NCBI GenBank assembly: GCA_023388235.1
Contig: JAEWGQ010000354.1
Span: 1 to 6,751 of the forward strand
Direction of reading: 5' to 3'
Length of the DNA stretch: 6,751 bases
Source: Actinomycetes bacterium
GTDB lineage: Bacteria > Actinomycetota > Actinomycetes > Actinomycetales > Cellulomonadaceae
How positions within the stretch are numbered: position 1 is the first letter of the stretch; each line of letters begins with the position of its first letter. Positions 1 through 6,209 of this stretch are shown here, in pieces. The notes beneath the pieces were generated by a model that made no database searches, was not told the DNA's origin, and was given only the letters and a program-made list of their open reading frames with translations. A program made the translations under genes and the position numbers.

Positions 1-2132
1 CCTGCCTGGCGGAGCAGGCGCGCCGCGACGGTGAGCGTCCAGCCGGAGTCCGTGCGGTCGTCGACCAGCAGCACGGCCCGTCCCGGCAGCCCCGCGGCGG
101 TCGCCGGCGGCAGGTCCAGGTCGAGCCGTCGCGCGACGGACGCGAGGCGGTGCGCCGAGTTCACGTCGTGCCGCCCGGGCGGGACGTCCGGCCGCGGGGC
201 GACGGCACCCACCAGCGGCACGCCCAGGTGCCGCGCGACGCCCTCCGCGAGGTGCTGGACGAGTGCGGGCCGCGACGCCGACCGCACCACCACGACGCCC
301 TCGGGCCGCTGCTCCGGCTGCCAGGCGTCGAGCGTCGCGAGCACGGGGTCGCGCAGCGCGACGGGCAGGCCGGCGTCGGGATCCGGGTCCCCGCCGAACA
401 GGTCGCGCAGCAGCCCGCCCCAGCCGACGGAGTCGAGGCGGGCGACCGCGCGCCCCGCCTCGGCGCGCTCGTCCTCCGCGATCCGGCCGCGCAGGTCCAG
501 TCCCAGGGTCGCCATCCCGGACGGCCACTGGCGCCGGGGCTCGACCGCCACGCCCGCGGTGGTCAGCAGCGCCTGGGCGCCTGCGACGTGCTCGGCGTCC
601 GGCGCGGCACCGACCGACCGGCCCGTGCACCGGTCGCACCGGCCGCAGCGCCACGCGGCACCCTCCGGGCCGGCGAGCTCGGGGTCGTCGAGCGCACGCC
701 GCAGGTGCGCCATCCGGCAGCCCTCGGTGGTCACGTAGTCGACCATCGACTGCTGCTCGGCCCGCCGGGTGGCGGTCACGCGGTCGTACCGCTCGGCGTC
801 GTACGACCAGGGCTCGCCCGTGGCGGTCCACCCGCCCGCGACCCGGCGGACCGCGCCGTCCACGTCGAGCACCTTGAGCATCTGCTCGAGCCGCGACCGG
901 CGCAGCGAGACGTGGGTCTCCAGCGCGGCGGTGGACAGGGTGCCCCCGTCCGCCAGCGCGCGCAGCGCGGCACGCACGTCCGGCTCCGGCGGGAACGCGG
1001 TGGACGCGAACCACTCCCAGATCGCGCGGTCCTCGCGCCCGGGCAGCAGCACCGCCGTGGCCCGCCCGCCCGCGGCCTCGGCGGCGCGCCCGGCGCGTCC
1101 GACCTGCTGGTAGTACGCGATGGGCGAGGACGGGGCGCCCACGTGCACGACGAAGCCGAGGTCGGGCTTGTCGAAGCCCATGCCCAGGGCGGACGTCGCC
1201 ACCAGCGCCTTGACGCGGTTGCCGAGCAGGTCCGCCTCGGCGACCTCCCGCTCGGCCGGGTCGGTCTGGCCGGTGTAGGTGCGCACGTCGAGCCCCGCGC
1301 CGCGCAGGTGCTCGGTGACCTGGTGGGCCGCCGCGATCGTCAGGCAGTACACGATGCCGGACCCCTCGAAGGCGGGCAGGTTCTGCGCGAGCCACGCCAG
1401 CTGCGCCGCCGTGTCGGGCAGCCGGACGACGGCGAGGTCGAGGCTGGACCGGTCGAGCGGGCCGCGCAGCACCAGCACGTCGTCGCGCGCCGCGGTGCCG
1501 AGCTGCTCGGCGACGTCGGCGGTGACCCGGGCGTTCGCCGTGGCGGTGGTCGCCAGCACCGGGATGCCGTCGGGCAGCTCGGACAGCAGCGTGCGGATCC
1601 GGCGGTAGTCCGGGCGGAAGTCGTGCCCCCAGTCGGAGATGCAGTGCGCCTCGTCGATCACGACCAGGCCGGCGTCGGCCGCGAGCCGGGGGAGCACCTC
1701 GTCCCGGAAGGCGGGGTGCGTGAGCCGCTCCGGCGACACGAGCAGGACGTCGACCTCGCCCGCGGCGATGCGGGCGTGCACCTCGTCCCACTCGGTGACG
1801 TTCGCGGAGTTGAGCGTCGCGGCGCGGACGCCGGCGCGCTGGGCGGCGGCCACCTGGTTGCGCATGAGGGCGAGCAGCGGGGACACCAGCACGGTCGGCC
1901 CCGCACCCCGGGCGCGCAGCAGCGCGGTGGCGACGAAGTACACGGCGGACTTGCCCCACCCGGTGCGCTGCACCACCAGCGCCCGCCGGTGCCCGGTGAC
2001 GAGCGCGTCGATCGCGCGCCACTGGTCGTCGCGCAGCCGCGCGTCGTCCCGCCCGACCAGGCGGCGCAGCACCGCCTCGGCCTCGTCGCGCAGCTCGGTC
2101 CCGGTCCCGCTCGCGGTCTGGTTCGTCGTCAT
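1..2132 (-). CDS. RecQ-family ATP-dependent DNA helicase with C-terminal phosphoribosyltransferase-like domain (3' end outside window)
   Basis: Reading the minus strand from the ATG at 2132-2130 gives 710 codons with no stop before the window edge, so the C-terminus is missing. It is a superfamily 2 3'-5' DNA helicase acting in DNA repair or recombination. Visible motifs: Walker A QRTGWGKS (residues 55-62, K61), DEAH box (160-163) followed by the RecQ aromatic-rich loop CISDWGHDFRPDY, motif III TATAN (196-200), motif V SALGMGFDKPD (314-324) and motif VI QQVGRAGRA (342-350). A RecQ zinc site follows, with C472, C496, C499 and C502. I see no clear HRDC domain. Instead, residues about 610-710 resemble a type I phosphoribosyltransferase and contain a PRPP-binding-loop motif, VLLVDDRTDSGWTL (687-700). 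Similar helicase-PRTase proteins are, as far as I recall, common in actinobacteria. The gene is divergent from hisC. The helicase call is firm; activity of the PRTase part is unknown. The symbol is left blank because this differs from classical RecQ. Confidence 0.93.
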   Translation of the reverse strand, partial: MTTNQTASGTGTELRDEAEAVLRRLVGRDDARLRDDQWRAIDALVTGHRRALVVQRTGWGKSAVYFVATALLRARGAGPTVLVSPLLALMRNQVAAAQRAGVRAATLNSANVTEWDEVHARIAAGEVDVLLVSPERLTHPAFRDEVLPRLAADAGLVVIDEAHCISDWGHDFRPDYRRIRTLLSELPDGIPVLATTATANARVTADVAEQLGTAARDDVLVLRGPLDRSSLDLAVVRLPDTAAQLAWLAQNLPAFEGSGIVYCLTIAAAHQVTEHLRGAGLDVRTYTGQTDPAEREVAEADLLGNRVKALVATSALGMGFDKPDLGFVVHVGAPSSPIAYYQQVGRAGRAAEAAGGRATAVLLPGREDRAIWEWFASTAFPPEPDVRAALRALADGGTLSTAALETHVSLRRSRLEQMLKVLDVDGAVRRVAGGWTATGEPWSYDAERYDRVTATRRAEQQSMVDYVTTEGCRMAHLRRALDDPELAGPEGAAWRCGRCDRCTGRSVGAAPDAEHVAGAQALLTTAGVAVEPRRQWPSGMATLGLDLRGRIAEDERAEAGRAVARLDSVGWGGLLRDLFGGDPDPDAGLPVALRDPVLATLDAWQPEQRPEGVVVVRSASRPALVQHLAEGVARHLGVPLVGAVAPRPDVPPGRHDVNSAHRLASVARRLDLDLPPATAAGLPGRAVLLVDDRTDSGWTLTVAARLLRQA

Positions 2133-2140
2133 CGCCCTCG

Positions 2141-2146
2141 ACCCTA
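2141..2146 (-). promoter_or_regulatory. Probable -10 element of the recQ-like helicase gene
   Basis: On the minus strand the hexamer TAGGGT fits the actinobacterial TANNNT -10 pattern. It lies 8 nt before the ATG at 2132, so transcription would begin at or next to the start codon (leaderless or nearly so). A short GAGG lies just before the ATG and could instead act as a weak ribosome-binding site if transcription starts further upstream. I see no convincing -35 box. Confidence 0.42.
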
Positions 2147-2220
2147 GACGCCGCCGCCGACACCGCGACCGTCGTCCACAGGCCCGCGAGACGGCTGGCG
2201 GTCCGCCGGGCGGGCGCGGA

Positions 2221-2226
2221 TACGAT
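2221..2226 (+). promoter_or_regulatory. Probable -10 element giving a leaderless hisC transcript
   Basis: TACGAT matches the TANNNT -10 pattern and ends 7 nt before the GTG start of hisC at 2234. That spacing would place the transcription start on the G of the start codon. No purine-rich Shine-Dalgarno sequence precedes the GTG, which supports a leaderless mRNA. No TTGACA-like -35 is evident about 17 nt upstream. If this promoter is used, no leader attenuator or T-box could control hisC. Confidence 0.55.
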
Positions 2227-2233
2227 CGGCCCC

Positions 2234-3373
2234 GTGACACCCCAGGACCCCACCGCGACACCGCCCGGCGAGCGCACGGGCGTGCTGCCGCTGCGCCCGG
2301 AGCTGGCGGGGACCGCCCCGTACGGCGCGCCCCAGCTCGCGGTGCCGCACCTGCTGAACGTCAACGAGAACCCGTACCCGCCGTCGCCGCAGGTCGTGGC
2401 GGACATCGCCGCGGCGGTCGCCCGCGCGGCGGCCGGGCTCAACCGGTACCCGGACCGCGAGTTCCTCGACCTGCGCGCCGACCTGGCGGACTACCTCGCG
2501 GTGGAGTCGGGCGTCCGGGTCGCGCCCGAGCAGGTCTGGGCGGCGAACGGCTCCAACGAGGTCATGCTGCACCTGCTGCAGGCGTTCGGCGGCCCCGGCC
2601 GCACCGCGGTGTCGTTCGCGCCGACGTACTCCATGTACCCCGAGTACGCACGTGACACCCACACCCGCTGGGTCGCGGGCCGGCGCACCGAGGACTTCCG
2701 CGTCGACCCGGACGACGCGCGGGCGCTCATCGCGCGCGAGGCGCCGTCGGTCGTGCTGCTCACCAGCCCCAACAACCCGACCGGCACCGCGCTCGACCTC
2801 GCGACCGTGCGCGCCGTCCTGGACGCCGCGGCCCGGGTCCCCGGCGGTTGCGTCGTCGTCGTGGACGAGGCGTACGCGGAGTTCCGCCGCGCCGGGGTCG
2901 ACTCCGCCCTCACGCTGCTCGCGGACCACCCGCACCTCGCCGTGAGCCGGACGATGTCGAAGGCGTTCGGCCTCGCCGGCGCGCGCGTGGGCTACCTCGC
3001 GGCGTCCCGGGAGCTCGTGGACGCCCTGCGCGTCGTGCGCCTGCCGTACCACCTGTCCGCGGTGACGCAGGCGGTGGCCCGCGCGGCCCTCGCGCACCGG
3101 GGCGAGCTCATGGCGCAGGTCGGCTCCCTGCGCGACGAGCGCGACGCCCTCGTGGCGTGGCTGCGGGAGCAGGGGCTGACGGTCGCGGAGTCCGACGCGA
3201 ACTTCGTGCTGTTCGGGCTGTTCGAGGACCGGCACGCCGTCTGGCAGGGGCTGCTGGACCGCGGCGTGCTGATCCGCGAGGTCGGTCCGGAAGGATGGCT
3301 GCGGGTGTCGGTCGGCACCCCGCAGGAGACCGCGGCGTTCCGCGCCGCGCTTCAGGAGGTGGTGGGGCTGTGA
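2234..3373 (+). CDS. hisC: Histidinol-phosphate aminotransferase
   Basis: A 379-aa fold-type I PLP aminotransferase that exchanges imidazole-acetol phosphate and glutamate for L-histidinol phosphate and 2-oxoglutarate; cytosolic. HisC signatures are clear: [10 protein letters not shown] near residue 42, NRYPD, the AANGSNE cofactor-binding segment, SPNNPTGT with N181 in the conserved Asn position, VVDEAYAEF with D211 and Y214, and [17 protein letters not shown] with the Schiff-base lysine K243 and phosphate-binding R251. The C-terminal LRVSVGT contributes R357. Length is normal for the family. The GTG start is preferred because the protein begins just before the usual N-terminal helix and sits 7 nt after a -10-like hexamer. 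Its TGA overlaps the hisB start. In many actinobacteria hisD precedes hisC, but here the upstream neighbour is the divergent helicase gene. Other class I/II aminotransferases are possible homologues, but the his context settles the call. Confidence 0.96.
   Translation: MTPQDPTATPPGERTGVLPLRPELAGTAPYGAPQLAVPHLLNVNENPYPPSPQVVADIAAAVARAAAGLNRYPDREFLDLRADLADYLAVESGVRVAPEQVWAANGSNEVMLHLLQAFGGPGRTAVSFAPTYSMYPEYARDTHTRWVAGRRTEDFRVDPDDARALIAREAPSVVLLTSPNNPTGTALDLATVRAVLDAAARVPGGCVVVVDEAYAEFRRAGVDSALTLLADHPHLAVSRTMSKAFGLAGARVGYLAASRELVDALRVVRLPYHLSAVTQAVARAALAHRGELMAQVGSLRDERDALVAWLREQGLTVAESDANFVLFGLFEDRHAVWQGLLDRGVLIREVGPEGWLRVSVGTPQETAAFRAALQEVVGL
3354..3360 (+). promoter_or_regulatory. Strong Shine-Dalgarno sequence for hisB inside the end of hisC
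   Basis: AGGAGGT is a near-perfect anti-16S match. It ends 9 nt before the GTG at 3370 and decides that start. It lies within the last codons of hisC, so hisB can load its own ribosomes as well as be coupled through the GTGA overlap. Confidence 0.8.
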
Positions 3374-3984
3374 GCAGCACGACCGGCGCGCGCCGCGCGC
3401 GGATCGAGCGCACGACGAGCGAGTCCAGCGTGGTCGTCGAGGTGGACCTCGATGGCACCGGGCGCACGGACGTCAGCACGACCGTGCCGTTCTACGACCA
3501 CATGCTCACCGCCCTGGGCAAGCACTCCCTGATCGACCTCACGGTGCGCGCCACCGGGGACACCGAGATCGACGCGCACCACACCGTGGAGGACGTCGCG
3601 ATCTGCCTGGGCGAGGCGCTGCGGCAGGCGCTCGGCGACAAGCGTGGCATCGCGCGGTTCGGCGACGCGACGGTCCCGCTGGACGAGGCGCTCGCGCAGG
3701 CCGTCGTCGACGTGTCCGGCCGGCCGTACCTCGTGCACACCGGCGAGCCCGCGGGGCAGGAGTACCACCTGATCGGCGGGCACTTCACCGGCTCGCTGAC
3801 CCGGCACGTGCTGGAGTCCATCGCCCACCACGCGGCGTTCGGGATGCACGTGCGCGTGCTCGCCGGGCGCGACCCGCACCACATCGTCGAGGCCCAGTTC
3901 AAGGCGCTCGCCCGGGCGCTGCGCGCGGCGGTCGCCCTGGACCCGCGGGTCGAGGGCATCCCGAGCACGAAGGGCGCGCTGTGA
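3370..3984 (+). CDS. hisB: Imidazoleglycerol-phosphate dehydratase
   Basis: A 204-aa monofunctional HisB dehydratase that converts D-erythro-imidazole-glycerol phosphate to imidazole-acetol phosphate, the substrate of HisC next door. Family hallmarks: FYDHM (residues 41-45), the first metal-binding motif HHTVED (70-75), [13 protein letters not shown], the second metal-binding region [16 protein letters not shown] (170-185, with H170, H171, E174 and K178), and the C-terminal PSTKGAL. The two histidine-rich motifs bind the catalytic manganese ions in characterised homologues. There is no N-terminal HAD phosphatase domain as in the bifunctional E. coli protein, so histidinol-phosphate phosphatase must be encoded elsewhere. 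The GTG start overlaps the hisC stop by 4 nt (GTGA) and has a strong Shine-Dalgarno sequence. The stop in turn overlaps the next gene by 4 nt. Confidence 0.97.
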   Translation: MSSTTGARRARIERTTSESSVVVEVDLDGTGRTDVSTTVPFYDHMLTALGKHSLIDLTVRATGDTEIDAHHTVEDVAICLGEALRQALGDKRGIARFGDATVPLDEALAQAVVDVSGRPYLVHTGEPAGQEYHLIGGHFTGSLTRHVLESIAHHAAFGMHVRVLAGRDPHHIVEAQFKALARALRAAVALDPRVEGIPSTKGAL

Positions 3985-4505
3985 CCGGCACCCCGGACGA
4001 CGACGACCTGGGCATCGAGATCCCGGACGACCTGTCCGGCCTCGACGCGGCGGCGCCCGCGCCCGGCGAGCCTGCCGAGCCGGTCGTCGCCGTCGTCGTG
4101 ACCCAGGTCGCCGGCGCCCGGCCGCTGGCGGCGGCGTGCGCGCTCGCGGGCGTCGCGGTGGACGCGGTGCCGTCCCCGGTCGGCGCCCTCGCCGTCCTGC
4201 GCGACACCGCCGACCCGCAGCAGGCCGCCGCGGCGGCCGGCGCGATCTCGCGGATGCTGCGCACCTCCCCGGTCGTGCTGCTCGACCGGCGCGCCGGGCG
4301 GATCGCGGCGAGCCGGTGGGCCGGCGGGGAGCGCGAGGACGACCTGCCGCCCGGGCTCGTGCTGTCCGGCGCCCCGGAGGTGCTGGAGGACGTCCTGGTC
4401 GGCGGCCGGCCGGTCGCCGAGATCGAGGGCGTCGAGACCAGCGTCGGCATGTCCCGCTGGGCGGCCGTGCGCGCGCTCGGCAGCGGGCGGCGCCAGCAGG
4501 GCTGA
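3981..4505 (+). CDS. Unrecognised 174-aa protein in the his cluster
   Basis: I do not recognise this protein. Its GTG start overlaps the hisB TGA (GTGA), and a GAAGGG at 3969-3974 lies 6 nt upstream, so it is very probably translated with hisB. Codon usage matches its neighbours. The first roughly 35 residues are acidic and proline/alanine-rich (four consecutive Asp at 6-9) and probably disordered. Residues 35-73 ([12 protein letters not shown] to GALAVLRD) alternate hydrophobic strand-like and helix-like stretches. Residues 92-112 ([20 protein letters not shown]) look like another strand/helix unit. The segment [20 protein letters not shown] ends the fold. There is no signal peptide, strong membrane segment, Cys/His metal site or nucleotide-binding loop. 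It is therefore probably a small cytosolic protein, perhaps accessory to histidine synthesis, but that rests on position alone. Confidence 0.8.
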   Translation: MTGTPDDDDLGIEIPDDLSGLDAAAPAPGEPAEPVVAVVVTQVAGARPLAAACALAGVAVDAVPSPVGALAVLRDTADPQQAAAAAGAISRMLRTSPVVLLDRRAGRIAASRWAGGEREDDLPPGLVLSGAPEVLEDVLVGGRPVAEIEGVETSVGMSRWAAVRALGSGRRQQG

Positions 4506-4523
4506 CGCGCCACCCGGGCGGCC

Positions 4524-4538
4524 CCGGACGCGGTCCGG
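4524..4538 (+). terminator. Perfect GC hairpin after the hisC-hisB-orf block, possible terminator
   Basis: CCGGAC GCG GTCCGG forms a perfect 6-bp stem with a 3-nt loop, 18 nt after the stop at 4505. There is no T-tract, so this is not a standard intrinsic terminator. It could act as a tract-less actinobacterial terminator or just stabilise the mRNA 3' end. It may simply be part of the repeat block that follows, so the assignment is weak. Confidence 0.3.
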
Positions 4539-4546
4539 CGCCGTCC

Positions 4547-4708
4547 GGACGCGGTGCGGTGACGGTCGGGACGCGGTGCGGCGAGGTCCGGCGACCGCCG
4601 GGACGCGGTGCGGCGACGGTCGGGCCGGGGTGCGGCGAGGTCCGGCGACCGCCGTGACACGCCGCGGTGACGATCGGGAGGCGGTGCGGCGACGGTCGGG
4701 ACGCGGCC
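4547..4708. repeat. Degenerate tandem repeat, 54-bp period, about 2-3 copies
   Basis: Copy 1 (4547-4600) and copy 2 (4601-4654) differ at only 3 of 54 positions by my alignment. A third copy (4655-4708) has diverged, with the match fading towards its end. Each unit is itself built from a shorter motif beginning GGACGCGGTGCGG, which recurs at 4547, 4569 and 4601 and in altered form at 4623, 4677, 4699 and 4719. Each of the two good copies contains a small hairpin, GGTC CGGC GACC (4585-4596 and 4639-4650). The block fills most of the 275-bp gap between the unknown gene and hisH. The period is a multiple of three, so long spurious reading frames run through it on both strands; I do not consider these coding. 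Confidence 0.8.
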
Positions 4709-4717
4709 GGAGCGGTC

Positions 4718-4730
4718 CGGACGCGGTCCG
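4718..4730. repeat. Second copy of the 13-bp palindrome CGGACGCGGTCCG
   Basis: This 13-mer is identical to the core of the hairpin at 4525-4537 and forms a 5-bp stem with a GCG loop. The two copies lie on either side of the tandem repeats, and this one is 38 nt before the -10-like hexamer of hisH. That position would allow an operator role, but nothing else supports one. Confidence 0.5.
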
Positions 4731-4768
4731 CGCACCGGACGCGCACCGGGTGCCCCTGGCCGCTGCCG

Positions 4769-4774
4769 TAACCT
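4769..4774 (+). promoter_or_regulatory. Probable -10 element giving a leaderless hisH transcript
   Basis: TAACCT fits the TANNNT pattern and ends 6 nt before the GTG at 4781, so transcription should start at or very near the first codon. The 6 nt between are too few for a useful Shine-Dalgarno site. I see no clear -35 in the GC-rich repeat-derived DNA upstream. It implies that hisH-priA-sseB can be transcribed separately from hisC-hisB. Confidence 0.55.
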
Positions 4775-4780
4775 GGACGG

Positions 4781-5428
4781 GTGCCCAGCCAGCCTCGTGT
4801 CGTCGTCCTGGACTACGGATTCGGGAACGTCCGCTCGGCCGTGCGCGCCCTCGAGCGGGTCGGCGCCCAGGTCGAGCTGACGGCCGACGCGCAGCATGCC
4901 GCCGAGGCCGACGGCCTGGTCGTGCCGGGCGTCGGGGCGTTCGCCGCGGTGATGCGCGGCCTGCACGAGGTGCGCGGCGGGCAGATCGTCGACCGCCGCC
5001 TCGCGGGCGGCCGGCCCGTGCTCGGCATCTGCGTCGGCATGCAGGTCATGTTCGAGCGCGGTGACGAGCACGGCGTCGAGACCGACGGCCTGGGGGAGTG
5101 GCCCGGCGTCGTGGACCGCCTGGAGGCCGACGTGGTCCCGCACATGGGCTGGTCCACCGTCGAGGCCGCCGAGGGCACCCGGCTGTTCGCCGGCGTCGAG
5201 GACGAGCGGTTCTACTTCGTGCACTCGTACGCGGCGCGCACGTTCCCGCTGCTCGACACCGCGGACCCCGAGCGCCTGGCGCCGCCGCTGGTGACCTGGT
5301 CCGAGCACGGCGGGCGGTTCGTCGCCGCCGTCGAGAACGGTCCGCTCGCCGCGACGCAGTTCCACCCGGAGAAGTCCGGCGACGCCGGCGCCCACCTGCT
5401 GGAGAACTGGGTCGGCTCGCTCTCCTGA
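4781..5428 (+). CDS. hisH: Imidazole glycerol phosphate synthase, glutamine amidotransferase subunit
   Basis: A 215-aa class I (triad) glutamine amidotransferase. It hydrolyses glutamine and channels ammonia to HisF, which converts PRFAR to imidazole glycerol phosphate and AICAR. Evidence: an N-terminal [14 protein letters not shown] (D11-N16), PGVGAF (49-54) of the oxyanion region, the nucleophile elbow [12 protein letters not shown] with C84, the HMGW segment, FYFVHSYA, and the C-terminal [10 protein letters not shown] with H195 and E197 completing the triad. Length is usual for HisH. The GTG start sits immediately before the conserved first strand and 6 nt after a -10-like hexamer. The partner hisF is not in the window. 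priA follows after 40 bp. The generic glutaminase alternative (for example PdxT or TrpG-like) is excluded by the HisH-specific N-terminus and the context. Confidence 0.96.
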   Translation: MPSQPRVVVLDYGFGNVRSAVRALERVGAQVELTADAQHAAEADGLVVPGVGAFAAVMRGLHEVRGGQIVDRRLAGGRPVLGICVGMQVMFERGDEHGVETDGLGEWPGVVDRLEADVVPHMGWSTVEAAEGTRLFAGVEDERFYFVHSYAARTFPLLDTADPERLAPPLVTWSEHGGRFVAAVENGPLAATQFHPEKSGDAGAHLLENWVGSLS

Positions 5429-5459
5429 GCGCCCGCCCGCCCCGTCCACCCCCCGAACG

Positions 5460-5464
5460 AGGAG
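5460..5464 (+). promoter_or_regulatory. Shine-Dalgarno sequence of priA
   Basis: AGGAG lies within AACGAGGAGATCC and ends 4 nt before the ATG at 5469. It supports this start and contrasts with the apparently leaderless start of hisH just upstream. The 40-bp hisH-priA gap has no obvious promoter or terminator, so co-transcription is likely. Confidence 0.75.
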
Positions 5465-5468
5465 ATCC

Positions 5469-6209
5469 ATGTCCGACCGCCTGCAGCTCCTGCCCGCCGT
5501 GGACGTCGCCGACGGCCAGGCCGTCCGGCTCGTGCAGGGCGAGGCGGGCTCGGAGACCTCCTACGGCGACCCGCTGGCCGCGGCGCTCGACTGGCACGCC
5601 GGCGGCGCCGAGTGGATCCACCTGGTGGACCTGGACGCGGCGTTCGGGCGCGGCTCGAACGCCGACCTGCTCGCCGACGTCGCGCAGGTGCTGTCGGGCA
5701 AGGGCGTGCGCGTCGAGCTGTCCGGCGGGATCCGCGACGACGCGTCCCTCGCCCGCGCGCTCGGCACCGGGGCGACCCGCGTGAACCTCGGGACGGCGGC
5801 GCTGGAGGACCCGGAGTGGACCGCCCGCGCGATCGCGGAGCACGGGGACGCCATCGCGGTCGGCCTGGACGTCCGCGGCACGACGCTCGCGGCGCGCGGC
5901 TGGACCCGCGACGGCGGTGACCTCTGGGAGGTGCTGGCCCGGCTCGACGCCGCGGGGTGCTCCCGGTACGTGGTCACGGACGTGACGAAGGACGGCACCC
6001 TGCGCGGCCCGAACGTCGACCTGCTGCGCGAGGTGTGTGCCCGGACCGACGCGCCTGTGGTGGCCTCGGGCGGCATCTCCTCGCTGGACGACCTGCGCGC
6101 GCTGCGGGCCCTGGTGCCCGAGGGCGTCGAGGGCGCGATCGTCGGCAAGGCGCTGTACGCGGGCGCGTTCACGCTGCCCGAGGCGCTGGACGTCGCCGGG
6201 CGCCCGTGA
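5469..6209 (+). CDS. priA: Bifunctional ProFAR isomerase / phosphoribosylanthranilate isomerase (PriA)
   Basis: A 246-aa (beta/alpha)8-barrel isomerase of the HisA family. As HisA it performs the Amadori rearrangement of ProFAR to PRFAR in histidine synthesis. Actinobacterial PriA enzymes also do the TrpF reaction of tryptophan synthesis. The sequence begins [18 protein letters not shown] with catalytic D12, continues with [16 protein letters not shown] and [10 protein letters not shown], carries the actinobacterial loop RGWTRDGG (R143, W145), and has VTDVTKDGT with the second catalytic aspartate D175. The barrel closes with the phosphate-binding segments [11 protein letters not shown] and [19 protein letters not shown]12 and D175 correspond to the catalytic aspartates described in mycobacterial PriA, and the RGW loop matches the substrate-switching loop there. 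Dual function is inferred from family and lineage; absence of trpF cannot be seen in this window. Its TGA overlaps the next gene's GTG. Confidence 0.95.
   Translation: MSDRLQLLPAVDVADGQAVRLVQGEAGSETSYGDPLAAALDWHAGGAEWIHLVDLDAAFGRGSNADLLADVAQVLSGKGVRVELSGGIRDDASLARALGTGATRVNLGTAALEDPEWTARAIAEHGDAIAVGLDVRGTTLAARGWTRDGGDLWEVLARLDAAGCSRYVVTDVTKDGTLRGPNVDLLREVCARTDAPVVASGGISSLDDLRALRALVPEGVEGAIVGKALYAGAFTLPEALDVAGRP

Noticed and set aside
150..2147. A 665-codon open frame on the plus strand antisense to the helicase gene
   Set aside because: It is the complement of a well-conserved helicase sequence. Its product is low-complexity Arg/Gly/Ala/His-rich with no motif. Such frames are expected in very high-GC DNA.
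2133..2233. T-box or histidine attenuator upstream of hisC
   Set aside because: The region is short, has no run of His codons in a leader peptide and no T-box motif, and the likely transcription start is at the GTG itself.
2144..3235. A 363-codon minus-strand frame opposite hisC
   Set aside because: It has Arg/Gly/Val/His-biased composition and lies wholly over a certain hisC on the other strand, with no domain. It is a shadow frame.
4547..4708. CRISPR array
   Set aside because: The units are directly adjacent, degenerate and have no unique spacers. No cas gene is present.
4136..5064. Plus-strand frames through the repeat block that could look like an extension of the unknown gene or an extra small gene
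   Set aside because: They are out of frame with their neighbours, rich in Arg/Gly, and lack a ribosome-binding site. The unknown gene has a clear TGA at 4503-4505.
3352..5470. Long minus-strand frames (464 and 523 codons) across hisB, the unknown gene, the repeats and hisH
   Set aside because: They run opposite certain genes. In the gap they only translate the 54-bp repeat into an 18-residue Pro/Arg-rich repeat, a consequence of the period being divisible by three.
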